DNA of 64,000 nucleotides, taken from positions 1-64,000 of the forward strand of contig NZ_JBEUEL010000009.1 in assembly GCF_041725775.1 (NCBI RefSeq). The letters are read 5' to 3'. The notes below the pieces were generated by a model. The model saw only the letters and a list, made by a program, of their open reading frames with translations, was not told the DNA's origin and did not search any database. Shown here in pieces: positions 8,386 through 16,279 of the stretch. How positions within the stretch are numbered: position 1 is the first letter of the stretch; each line of letters begins with the position of its first letter. This DNA comes from Pueribacillus sp041725775 (lineage in GTDB: Bacteria; Bacillota; Bacilli; Bacillales; UBA6769). The position numbers and the translations under genes were made by a program.

Positions 8386-9435
8386 TCATTCAGTCATAAC
8401 TTTTTTCTTTCTGAAAAAGACCAATGCTCCACCAGCCAGTGCGATCAATGTACCGAGCAAGATTAAGAACGGTGTACTTGTAGCTGTTTTAGGCAGTAAA
8501 CCACCTTTTTTGCCGTCATCACCTTTGTCGCCAGTTCCGGTGCCTTTACCTTTGCCATCACCGTTATCGTCTCCGTCGTCATCATCCCCTGGATCCGTTG
8601 GATCTGTCGGGTCTGGGTCCGTTGGATCTGTCGGGTCTGGATCCGTTGGATCAGTTGGGTCTGTCGGGCCTGGGTCCGTTGGATCTGTCGGGCCTGGGTC
8701 CGTTGGATCTGTCGGGTCTGGATCCGTTGGATCAGTTGGATCTGGATCCGTTGGATCTGTCGGGTCTGGATCTGTTGGATCTGTCGGGTCTGGATCCGTT
8801 GGATCACCTGGTTCTCCAATCGGAATTGTCACAATCGTGTTATCTTCACCTGGTTTAGGTGAACACTCTGCAGGTAATGCGGTATCTCCTAAAATACCAT
8901 GGGAAATTAAATTCGTATCAATTTGTCCTGCTTTAAAAACCATTTCTCCTGATTCACCAGCTTCAAATGGACCTACATCAAATCCTCCTGTTTCTGGTAC
9001 TCGCACAGTGATTCCTCCAGATGCTGGAATTTCTGTATATGGAAATTCAATATCATAGAGTTCCGCTACGTTTATCGTTTTATTAGTGTTAGTAGAACTG
9101 ACATCAAAACGAGTTACAGTTCCAGAAATTGCTTCAACCTGAAGGATATCCCGAAGAATATTAACTACATCTGCAGGGATCGTCACTTCGGTGTAAGAGT
9201 TTCCGGAATAATTCACTTCACCTGGCTCTAACCAAGTTGGAGCGATGGCTGTAATTTTTACCGGCATATCAAAGTTCGTCACACTTTCACAATAATACGT
9301 AAGTTCTACGGTTACTTCTCGTTCCTCTCCAGCTGCATGTACTGCAGGAGCAGGTGCATTAGATGAATAAAAAGACAAGAGCGGAATCGCTAAAGCAGTC
9401 ATTGCAACTTTTTTAAAGATGCTTTTTACTTTAAT
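8386..9435 (-). CDS. LPKTA-anchored surface protein with Asp-Pro-Thr repeats; probable ATT start
   Basis: A signal peptide (cleavage near AVHA), a beta-rich domain of ~170 residues (VTVELTYYC ... FEAGESGEMVFK), then a proline-rich wall-spanning region of repeated DPTDPTDP units, an acidic Asp/Gly/Lys linker, LPKTA, a hydrophobic helix and a KKK tail. From the first in-frame ATG (9402) the signal peptide lacks its basic n-region. Extending to ATT at 9435 restores KVKSIFKK and places AAGGAGG exactly 8 bases upstream, so I propose an ATT start (349 residues). It heads the operon with the sortase. The beta-rich domain is related to the one in the 2020-3402 protein (FVAGEEGEVLL). Role: wall-attached surface or adhesion protein; ligand unknown. 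Confidence 0.85.
   Translation of the reverse strand: MKVKSIFKKVAMTALAIPLLSFYSSNAPAPAVHAAGEEREVTVELTYYCESVTNFDMPVKITAIAPTWLEPGEVNYSGNSYTEVTIPADVVNILRDILQVEAISGTVTRFDVSSTNTNKTINVAELYDIEFPYTEIPASGGITVRVPETGGFDVGPFEAGESGEMVFKAGQIDTNLISHGILGDTALPAECSPKPGEDNTIVTIPIGEPGDPTDPDPTDPTDPDPTDPTDPDPTDPTDPDPTDPTDPGPTDPTDPGPTDPTDPTDPDPTDPTDPDPTDPTDPGDDDDGDDNGDGKGKGTGTGDKGDDGKKGGLLPKTATSTPFLILLGTLIALAGGALVFFRKKKVMTE
8590..8806 (-). repeat. In-frame tandem repeat encoding DPTDPTDP units
   Basis: About nine near-identical units of ~24 bp (with some 15-18 bp variants) encode alternating DPTDPTDP and GPTDPTDP. They form the rigid wall-spanning stalk of the 8386-9435 protein. Such repeats change length by slippage. 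Confidence 0.9.
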
Positions 9436-9673
9436 TTTGAACGCCTCCTTAACTAATTTTTTGTTGTGTATAATAAAGCAACTTTTTACTGAATTCTCTT
9501 AATCACCTCCTCGATTGAAAGCGATGCCATTCTTGTTGTATCTGCAAAATCGAGTTGACATCTTCCTGTTTTTCTACTTGCAAACGACCTACAAGGTTTA
9601 TTTTTAGCAAAGAGTCAGATGTAGAAATCTTCAGACTCTAATATAAAGTTAATATATTTTGATTATTTTGAAC

Positions 9674-9691
9674 ACCCGATGATTGTCGGGT
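9674..9691 (-). other. Hairpin shared with 3573-3592, upstream of the LPKTA gene
   Basis: ACCCGA-tgattg-TCGGGT, nearly identical to 3573-3592. It lies 239 bp before the start of the 8386-9435 gene and after the separate hairpin at 9951, so it is unlikely to be a simple terminator of the upstream gene. The 683-bp gap 9436-10118 holds no gene; it contains this hairpin, the 9888 motif and the 9951 hairpin. Confidence 0.4.
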
Positions 9692-9887
9692 TCTACATTT
9701 TTTCCCATTTGCACCTTTTAAGAATCATTGGATTCTCCAATTAATGATTGAAATTTGATTTTATTCTTAGGCTTAATGAAAGAAATATAGATGAATTGAG
9801 TAATCCAAAACAGGATTCAGAAACCTTATTTTTTATTTATAAGACTTATAACACTCTGCCAAAATTCATATAATTTAAAATAATCAC

Positions 9888-9901
9888 CCTACTTTTATAG
9901 G
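9888..9901 (-). promoter_or_regulatory. CCTA-N6-TAGG motif (site 1)
   Basis: CCTACTTTTATAGG, both half-sites perfect. It lies upstream of the LPKTA/sortase operon, 453 bp before the start, implying a long leader or a nearer secondary promoter. Confidence 0.55.
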
Positions 9902-9950
9902 TATTTATAGTCAATTCATGAATATCGAAGTAATTTTATATTTTCTAATT

Positions 9951-9983
9951 AATGGGTCACAACACATATGCTTGTGACCCATT
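9951..9983 (-). terminator. Strong hairpin after the SGNH hydrolase gene
   Basis: AATGGGTCACAA (9951-9962) pairs perfectly with TTGTGACCCATT (9972-9983). The T-run is weak on the minus strand, so it may be a terminator or an RNA 3'-end stabiliser. Confidence 0.55.
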
Positions 9984-10118
9984 TTCGCCTATTAAACAAA
10001 TCTTATCTTCTCATATAAATATTTTCTCATTTAAACATCCTATAAACTTCGGATTTAGCATGAATCATCACCTATTTTTGTCGGATTTATAAAATGATGT
10101 CTAACATTTCGTAACACT

Positions 10119-11369
10119 TTAAACGATATTTCGATTAGCAAAAGTTTGCTTCATTATGAAGAAACTACAGCCAGCTATCGTAAGCAAAATACCAATTAAA
10201 ATAAATGTTGGATACGTCGTAGCAGTACTAGGTAGTTTTTCACCAGTTGTTGTTTTGCTAGTTTTTGTCGTTATTTTTGGCTCCTCTTTCTTTTTTGGAG
10301 TATCATTTTTACTACTGTCGTTCGTAGGTGGTTGTGGTTGTTTTGGTTTAACCTGAGGTGGCGGATCATTCGCCGAATCATCGACTTTCATTACGTGAAC
10401 GATTCGGTCAGCTGAAACAGTTTCTCCTAACGAATTCGTTACAGTGTACGTAAGTGTGTATGTGCCGGCTTCGTTCGTGTTTACTTCCCCAGTGATTTTG
10501 ATTGCGTCCGTTAAATCACCATCAATGCTGTCATACGCTGAAGCACCAGGATCTATAAACGGCTCACCTACCTCTAGTTCAAGTGGATTATCTCCATGCA
10601 GTGTAATTTCAAGAATAGAGCTTACAGGTGGCAGTATTGGTAAAATTTCAGTTAGGAAAAGGGAAGCGATAACTTCGTAACCTTCCTTCGTTGGGTGTAT
10701 ATCATTTGGATTCGGTAAATAGATGTCGTGTTTGCCATTAAAAGCGTCAAAAGTCGGCACAAAAATTGTTTCTTCAGATGCATCTTGAAGAGCACTATTC
10801 AAAATGGAGATCATTAATTCAATCATCTCTTGACCATCTAAATATGGAAGTGCATTATAGTAACCCATAAAAAAGATCGGTGCCTCAGGGTTCAATTGTT
10901 TAATTTGAGACAATATTTCGGTTACGTTCGTTTTTACTGTTGAAATCGCTTCATTTACTTCCTGTATAATTCTATTTAACTCTTCAGGATCAGATAAATC
11001 GAAATCTGTCCCGATTTTCCATAAAATATCATTTGCTCCGATGTCGATCGTGATGAAATCAGCATTCGACAAGTCTTGTTGTACATCTGATCGTTCTAAT
11101 TGTTCTAAAAGATGAACTGTTGTATATCCACCGACACCATAATTGATTAAATTTACATAATAAGGTGTTTCTTCTTCAATGCCTTCCGCTATGTATACTG
11201 GATAACCATCACCAAGCTCTTGTGAATTTAAAAAGCCGGCAGCTAATGAATCACCAAGTGCAACATATTGTAACGTTGGTCTCTCGGCAAATGCATGTGA
11301 TGAAAAGATGGATAAAATAAGAATAAAACTAAATAATAAAGAATAAATGGAACGAAGAACATGCTTCAT
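10119..11369 (-). CDS. Cell-wall-anchored SGNH/GDSL hydrolase with Ig-like domain (LPSTA)
   Basis: 416 residues from the ATG at 11369 (AAAGGGGG 10 bases upstream; the upstream TTG is too close to it). Signal peptide 1-28. Residues ~32-245 are an SGNH esterase: block I GDSLAAGF (Ser nucleophile), block II GVGGYTT, block III GANDILW and block V NDIHPT with the catalytic Asp and His. Residues ~255-325 are an Ig-like DUF5011 domain related to that of the 2020-3402 protein. A Pro/Lys/Thr linker and an LPSTA sorting signal (~379) follow. It would hydrolyse ester bonds at the cell surface (lipid, acylated polysaccharide or similar; substrate unknown). It lies downstream of the coiled-coil gene 11546-14008 and is probably sorted by the nearby class D sortase. 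Confidence 0.9.
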   Translation of the reverse strand: MKHVLRSIYSLLFSFILILSIFSSHAFAERPTLQYVALGDSLAAGFLNSQELGDGYPVYIAEGIEEETPYYVNLINYGVGGYTTVHLLEQLERSDVQQDLSNADFITIDIGANDILWKIGTDFDLSDPEELNRIIQEVNEAISTVKTNVTEILSQIKQLNPEAPIFFMGYYNALPYLDGQEMIELMISILNSALQDASEETIFVPTFDAFNGKHDIYLPNPNDIHPTKEGYEVIASLFLTEILPILPPVSSILEITLHGDNPLELEVGEPFIDPGASAYDSIDGDLTDAIKITGEVNTNEAGTYTLTYTVTNSLGETVSADRIVHVMKVDDSANDPPPQVKPKQPQPPTNDSSKNDTPKKKEEPKITTKTSKTTTGEKLPSTATTYPTFILIGILLTIAGCSFFIMKQTFANRNIV

Positions 11370-11503
11370 TATATGCAATCCCCCTTTTATAAATTTTCAG
11401 TTCATTAAATCTGTTAATCTATTTTTTTACACCCCTTCATTGAAATTTCTTAAATTTCCTGTTAATCATTTTACATTAAACGAGCGTAATACCTAATGAT
11501 AAA

Positions 11504-11531
11504 GCTCAAAAGCGATTGTTCACCTTTGAGC
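11504..11531 (-). terminator. Hairpin after the coiled-coil gene 11546-14008
   Basis: GCTCAAA (11504-11510) pairs with TTTGAGC (11525-11531), with AAA/TTT flanks, 15 bp after the stop codon. A short T-run follows. Confidence 0.5.
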
Positions 11532-11545
11532 CTTTTCCATTACCT

Positions 11546-14008
11546 TTACTTCAGCATAGGATCAAACTTTTTTAGTACATTATCGATATTTTTTCGTTTT
11601 GTATTGACAAACACAACATAGTCTGGATAAGTGTTTAATGTTTCCCTAACATTTTCTAGTCGTATTTTCAATACAATGACTGCTTGTAATGTTGCTTTTA
11701 GTTCTGATAACTCACGGTTTGCGTTCGCTTGCTTATCTAGTAATTGACTTGCCCTGTCAATTGAACTACGAAGTTGCTTCACAGGGTTATCTAAGCTATT
11801 GACGTGTCGCTCTAATTTTCTTAAGTTCGTATCGAACTCACCAGAAGGAATAGCCTTAATTGCGTGCCTTCCAAGGATCACCCTCGTTAAATCTGTCGAT
11901 GTTTGTTCGAGCTTTTTCAAGTTACCATCAGCTTGTTTCGTTGTTTTACGTATTGAATTAACATGTTGTTGTCCTTGACGTAAAGCTGCATCGATTAGTT
12001 GTTGATTACGCTTATCGTCTAGTTCATTCTGTTTCGGTGGTTGTTTTTGCACTGGTGATGATGATACCGGTGGTGATTTATCCTTATTTTTATCCGGTTT
12101 CGTTTCACTATGAGTAGATTTATTTTCAGCTGATTGATTTGACGATTTCTCTCCAGACTGAGACTCGTTCACATCATTTAGATGTGAGCCTTGTTCACTC
12201 GGCAACGGTATCGGTGTGCTAATGAGGCGATCAAGTATTGGCACCATTCGATCCAATGACTCTCCATCATCGTCATCTGCTTCTTCCCCGCTCATAAACT
12301 CTCCGTCAATTTCAAGTTCGTCCAAATTCTCTTCTATTTTCTCTTTTAAATTCGCAATTTGTTCCTTCAGACCATTGAATTCTTCCACTATTTGTTCAAG
12401 TTGATGATCGCGTATTTCGCGAGAGAAAATTTTCGGAAGTTGCTGCCATCTTTCGATTTGATCAAGCATCATCACTCGGAACGAATGTTTCTCATGATCT
12501 TGTAATGGCGTGAGCTTATACGTTGTTGCCATTTGCTCGGGCATATTCGCTAGTTCTGAAAGTTCCGCAAGTTTTTTCTCAATGGCTTGAAACTGGGATG
12601 CGCCTTCACCCTCCGGCTGACTACTTAGTGCAGTTTCAATTTCCTCTGTTAAATTGGCGATCTCTTCAAGATGTTGAATCGATAATTTACTAGATTCAAG
12701 CTGTTTAAACACATCTGAAAGAAAAGTTTCAAGACGCTCCAGATCTTCATAGATCTCCGGATCTTCTGATTGTAATACGAGATCTTTGATTTGCTTTTCA
12801 ATGAATTTATGTGGGTCTGCGACATCTAATACAGAAGTAATTTTCTCACGCTCGTTGTCGGTAAATTTTTCAGATTCAGCGATTGCGTTGCCACGATGAT
12901 GGATCGTAGTGTGGAACGAAGATAGTTGCTCGTTCCATAACTGACGGTTTTCCTCAACATCTTTCGCTTCAGATTGTTTCGCTTTTATTTTTTCTTTAAT
13001 GTCTACGATTTGTTTTTGGACTTCAGTAAAATTCAAATCTTCTTCTGATTCAAACTGATTCATAAGTGATTGTAAATAAGCGCGATGTTTCTCATCGAAC
13101 GGACCGTTATCACTATCCGCATCTCGTCCTTCAAACACATGGAGTGCTTCGTCTAACTCTGCTACATATTGCTCATGTTCTTTAAGGAGCTTTGACATTT
13201 GTTTTAAAATATCTTCTACAACTCCAGAAATTAATCCATATTCTGTTGCGTTTTCGTTAAATGAATTATACCATCCACTTATATCGTTAGCCATTGATAA
13301 TAGAGCGTCAGCATCTTGTAAATGTTTCCCTAAGCGTTCAATTTGTTTTTTAATTTGCTCTGGCTGCTTCTCATTACGAATCGTCGTTTCAATTGTTTTT
13401 GCTTTCATGAGCAAATCATCGACGATCGTTAATTGTTCATGCAATCCTATGAGTTCATCGTTTATCTCTTCCAAAGTCTTCACTTCAGCATCGGACGCTT
13501 GTAGTGTTTCAACTTCCTCCTGTTTGTTTTCAGGACAATCCTGTTCATAGCAAGTTTCAATGGTAGCATTCGGGATTGCTATTGAATCGACTTGTTGTTC
13601 ACTCAATGTCATCGTGACATCTTCAAAACAAATATACCCGAATTTTCCAGGTTCACAGATTCCTTTTGGTAAGCTAAGGCCTCCTAACGTTTTCCCAGTT
13701 AAGTTGGACACTGGAACGGGACCTGGTGATTTAATTTTCACGATCAAATTGCCTTGTGGTGTAGTTAATGTCTTCGTAATCGTTAAACCGTAAATCTTCC
13801 CTTCACTAATGTCCACTTCTCCGAATAGCATTGCGATGATGTTGATCGTTCCGTCAACTTTTTCAGAGTGTATAACAAAACCACCGCTATGGTTATCTTT
13901 AGCCGTAGCGGTTTTTAATTCTGGGGAGAATAAACACGACCCAAGCACGAACATGAAAAACAAGCTAGATAGGATGCTTCGTTTCTGATGAAAGCAAATA
14001 TCACTCAT
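11546..14008 (-). CDS. Large secreted coiled-coil protein with DUF6230-like N-terminal segment
   Basis: 820 residues. An N-terminal signal sequence ends either at a possible lipobox (VLGSC, residues ~21-25) or at a type I site near TATA. Residues ~40-150 share a beta-rich domain with the 4698-6884 protein (HSGGFVI, SEKVDG, GLTITK, IKSPGPVP, MTLSEQ, NATIETCYE). The rest is long Glu/Lys/Gln coiled coil, broken near residues 590-660 by an acidic and Ser/Lys/Pro-rich low-complexity linker, with a second coiled coil behind it. No sorting signal. The gene lies 62 bp downstream of the DUF6114-like gene, in the same operon as two DUF6230-like genes. Probably an extracellular structural partner of the DUF6230 proteins. 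Its sequence otherwise gives no function. Confidence 0.85.
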   Translation of the reverse strand: MSDICFHQKRSILSSLFFMFVLGSCLFSPELKTATAKDNHSGGFVIHSEKVDGTINIIAMLFGEVDISEGKIYGLTITKTLTTPQGNLIVKIKSPGPVPVSNLTGKTLGGLSLPKGICEPGKFGYICFEDVTMTLSEQQVDSIAIPNATIETCYEQDCPENKQEEVETLQASDAEVKTLEEINDELIGLHEQLTIVDDLLMKAKTIETTIRNEKQPEQIKKQIERLGKHLQDADALLSMANDISGWYNSFNENATEYGLISGVVEDILKQMSKLLKEHEQYVAELDEALHVFEGRDADSDNGPFDEKHRAYLQSLMNQFESEEDLNFTEVQKQIVDIKEKIKAKQSEAKDVEENRQLWNEQLSSFHTTIHHRGNAIAESEKFTDNEREKITSVLDVADPHKFIEKQIKDLVLQSEDPEIYEDLERLETFLSDVFKQLESSKLSIQHLEEIANLTEEIETALSSQPEGEGASQFQAIEKKLAELSELANMPEQMATTYKLTPLQDHEKHSFRVMMLDQIERWQQLPKIFSREIRDHQLEQIVEEFNGLKEQIANLKEKIEENLDELEIDGEFMSGEEADDDDGESLDRMVPILDRLISTPIPLPSEQGSHLNDVNESQSGEKSSNQSAENKSTHSETKPDKNKDKSPPVSSSPVQKQPPKQNELDDKRNQQLIDAALRQGQQHVNSIRKTTKQADGNLKKLEQTSTDLTRVILGRHAIKAIPSGEFDTNLRKLERHVNSLDNPVKQLRSSIDRASQLLDKQANANRELSELKATLQAVIVLKIRLENVRETLNTYPDYVVFVNTKRKNIDNVLKKFDPMLK

Positions 14009-14070
14009 GATAACCTTCTCCCTAGCAAACTATTTGCTCCATTGACCCCCTCTATTATGTTATACCCGTG

Positions 14071-14565
14071 TTATAACGACGCCGGCGTTGATGACTGATC
14101 CCCCTCGATTTTTTTCTTTTTCTTTTGACTCGGTTTATCGGTAGAGATCGTAACTGATTCTGAATTCCAGCCGACTAAAATTGCCCCTCCAACAATGCCG
14201 ACAATAGTTCCAATGAGAAACCCACCAAGTGCCCCCATTATAGAAAGTACCGATAAAAAAATTGTTACTATTCCAAACAATGTAGAGAGGTGCGGATAAA
14301 AATACGCTAGAATTCCGATCAAAACAATCAATCCACCGAATAAAATTCCTAAAATGGCATAGCTTCCTGGCGTAAATGCAAGGGCAAATAGATGAATCGG
14401 AATGTATAAAATCATGAAACCAGCAAGTAGAGTTAACGTCGCCCCCCAAAATGGACGGCTATTTCTCCAAAGTGTAAACTTGCTAGCTTCCAACATTTTC
14501 TCATGTTTTTTCTGTAGTTTTTCCTGCCTTTTTAACATTTTCTTTTCTTTTCTGTTCATTGGCAT
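14071..14565 (-). CDS. DUF6114-like small membrane protein
   Basis: 164 residues. A basic N-terminal helix (residues 1-28) is followed by four predicted membrane helices: ~33-58 (RNSRPFWGATLTLLAGF), 68-87, 90-108 and 112-135 (GALGGFLIGTIVGIVGGAI), then a basic cytoplasmic tail. The sequence and its place beside a DUF6230-type gene match, as I recall, the DUF6230-DUF6114 pairs of actinomycetes such as Streptomyces. The function is unknown; the pairing suggests a membrane partner or exporter accessory for DUF6230 proteins. A second ATG three codons downstream has a more usual spacing to GGGAG. The C-terminal part of the 28334-29518 protein resembles it. Confidence 0.8.
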   Translation of the reverse strand: MPMNRKEKKMLKRQEKLQKKHEKMLEASKFTLWRNSRPFWGATLTLLAGFMILYIPIHLFALAFTPGSYAILGILFGGLIVLIGILAYFYPHLSTLFGIVTIFLSVLSIMGALGGFLIGTIVGIVGGAILVGWNSESVTISTDKPSQKKKKKIEGDQSSTPASL

Positions 14566-14616
14566 CCGCTCCCTTTTTCGAAGGGTTAAGAGTGAACATT
14601 CACCCTTTCATGTCAA

Positions 14617-15201
14617 TTATTCAATTAAGTCAGGACCATCAATGTTATCAATAGAAATCTTTGCTCCATTAAGGGATACAAAGTTTTGAAATAAGTAATC
14701 TGTGACAATTTTTGCGTCTGTAATCGTGACTGTATCAGCATTATGAGTCCAGTTTTCTGTGAAATCGTCTGAATTCTTTTCTGCTATGCTCATTTCTGTA
14801 AAAGCTAAATTCGCGTCAATAAAACGAGCATCTTGTGTGAGTCCCTGAATCGAAGCACTTGGAGCTTTAATGTTAATTCTTATCCATTTCCCTGTTGGTA
14901 ATTTTAAATCTTTGTAAATTGTTAACCCTTTGATTTCAACTTTGTCAATAAGATTTCGCACCATCGGAGCAGCATCTGCATTTCCTGTTTCACCGACTTG
15001 AGGCTGTAGTTTGAACCCCGTACCTTCTAACTCATCAACAATAACGTAAAAATCTCCCATTCCACCTAATGGCAATGCGAAAGCAGTTGTCGTTAATCCA
15101 AAAAATGCTGCAATTCCTCCGAAAGCTAAAAGACCAGCGAGAAGTGCCGCTAAAAATTTCTTTTTGGCTACTTGACCAACAATCATTACGTTTTCTTGCA
15201 A
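14617..15201 (-). CDS. DUF6230-like surface protein
   Basis: 194 residues from a TTG at 15201 with GGAGGTG 6 bases upstream. A basic start and one hydrophobic helix (~12-36) run into the signature LPLGGMGDFYV, then ELEGTGF, GLTIYKDLKLP, GLTQDARFIDANL and DTVTITDAKIVTDYLFQ. The repeated short beta-strand phrases suggest a beta-solenoid or lipid-transfer-like fold outside the membrane, anchored by the N-terminal helix. Closest paralogues are 6908-7693 and 15306-15917. Members of this family in actinomycetes have, as I recall, sometimes been labelled cholesterol esterase, but no catalytic triad is visible here. It lies 51 bp upstream of the DUF6114-like gene. Confidence 0.85.
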   Translation of the reverse strand: MQENVMIVGQVAKKKFLAALLAGLLAFGGIAAFFGLTTTAFALPLGGMGDFYVIVDELEGTGFKLQPQVGETGNADAAPMVRNLIDKVEIKGLTIYKDLKLPTGKWIRINIKAPSASIQGLTQDARFIDANLAFTEMSIAEKNSDDFTENWTHNADTVTITDAKIVTDYLFQNFVSLNGAKISIDNIDGPDLIE

Positions 15202-15305
15202 CGTAGTCACCTCCAAATTATTAAACGACTAAAACTTTAAACATGATAAACTTAAGGTCTACAAATTAAAAACATCGCCACTTTGAATATTAGTTACAGA
15301 TTCAT

Positions 15306-15917
15306 TTATTTCCTAACATCGATATCTTCCCATTGTTCTGAATAATCAATTTTTTCGATTGATACAGTCATACCTGTTAAGGAGACGATATCTTGAAATA
15401 AGTAATCCGTCACCATTTTCACATCCGTTAACGAAACGACATCGGCATTTTTCCCCAAAAGTGACCTATTTGAAGTCAGTTGTGTCATGTCTTGATTTCT
15501 AATACCTAAGTTTACAAAATCTACGTTCGCTTCGATAAAACGTGCTTTTTGCACAAGCCCTTTTATCTCCGTTGGCTCAGAAGACTTAATATTCAAACGA
15601 ATCAAGCCAAATACCGGCAATTGCAAATCTTTGTATATGTGCAAACCGTAAACAGTTGCATCTTCGATTTCGTTGCGAACGAGTGGTGCCTGATCAGACT
15701 TGCCTCTTTTTTCAATGTTAGAATCTAATAAAAATCCTGTTCCTTCAAGCCGATCAAAAGCAACATAAAACTCCCCTATTCCGCCAATGGGTAACCCAAA
15801 TGCTGTACTGGTGATCCCTAGAGTAACAGTTATTAAGCCAAGAAGTAAAAAACCTATAAAGAGTGCTATGAAAAGCTTCCATTTCACAATTGAGCCAAAT
15901 TCTGTCTTTTCATTCAC
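15306..15917 (-). CDS. DUF6230-like surface protein
   Basis: 203 residues from a GTG at 15917 with GAGGAGG 7 bases upstream; the alternative GTG at 15923 abuts the ribosome binding site. One hydrophobic helix (~14-38) leads into LPIGGIGEFYV, RLEGTGF, GLHIYKDLQLP, GLVQKARFIEAN and a C-terminal DYLFQDIVSLTGM, aligning along its length with 14617-15201. It is the first gene of a probable operon DUF6230-DUF6230-DUF6114-coiled coil (then the SGNH hydrolase). Two CCTA-N6-TAGG motifs lie upstream. No enzymatic residues are evident. Confidence 0.85.
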   Translation of the reverse strand: MNEKTEFGSIVKWKLFIALFIGFLLLGLITVTLGITSTAFGLPIGGIGEFYVAFDRLEGTGFLLDSNIEKRGKSDQAPLVRNEIEDATVYGLHIYKDLQLPVFGLIRLNIKSSEPTEIKGLVQKARFIEANVDFVNLGIRNQDMTQLTSNRSLLGKNADVVSLTDVKMVTDYLFQDIVSLTGMTVSIEKIDYSEQWEDIDVRK

Positions 15918-16039
15918 TTTCACACCTCCTCTTAGTGATGTCGAAGCTTTTCAACGATTCACCAGTGTTAATATGAACTTACGGAATACAATAGGAATTA
16001 TTATATCAAATTGTAAATTATTAACTTAAGAAAACATAC

Positions 16040-16053
16040 CCTATATTTATAGG
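16040..16053 (-). promoter_or_regulatory. CCTA-N6-TAGG motif (site 2a)
   Basis: CCTATATTTATAGG, both half-sites perfect. 24 bp downstream on the minus strand is TACAAT, and TATAAT lies at 16000-16005. The motif is 122 bp from the start of the 15306-15917 gene, an activator-like position. The gap 15918-16279 shows only this pair of motifs. Confidence 0.65.
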
Positions 16054-16079
16054 TTTTTTTAAAAATATGAAAACGCTTA

Positions 16080-16093
16080 CCTACATTTGTATG
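16080..16093 (-). promoter_or_regulatory. CCTA-N6-TAGG motif (site 2b)
   Basis: CCTACATTTGTATG, one half-site slightly degenerate. It begins exactly 40 bp from site 2a, about four helical turns, the same spacing as the pair at 43972/44012. Confidence 0.55.
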
Positions 16094-16279
16094 GAGTCTT
16101 GCAAAATATTATAAAAAACTACCGTTTGTAAAAAGAAGTTTTGTCATAGTTCAGTCAAATAAGGCAAACTCATCCTCTGTTAAGGACTTTCTGTTTAATG
16201 TAACAATTAATGTAGTAATGTAGCACGAAGCCATTGCAAATTCTAGACACAACAGCTTCATTTTCATACTTTTCGCTTT

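Noticed and set aside
8590..8806. CRISPR-like regularly repeated DNA
   Set aside because: Units are contiguous, in-frame multiples of three, without spacers; it is a coding repeat.
8510..9058. Long Gly/Ser/Val-Gly open frame on the plus strand and a Gln/Ile/Arg-rich frame on the minus strand
   Set aside because: Both are shadows of the DPT repeat of the LPKTA gene; they have no ribosome binding site and absurd composition.
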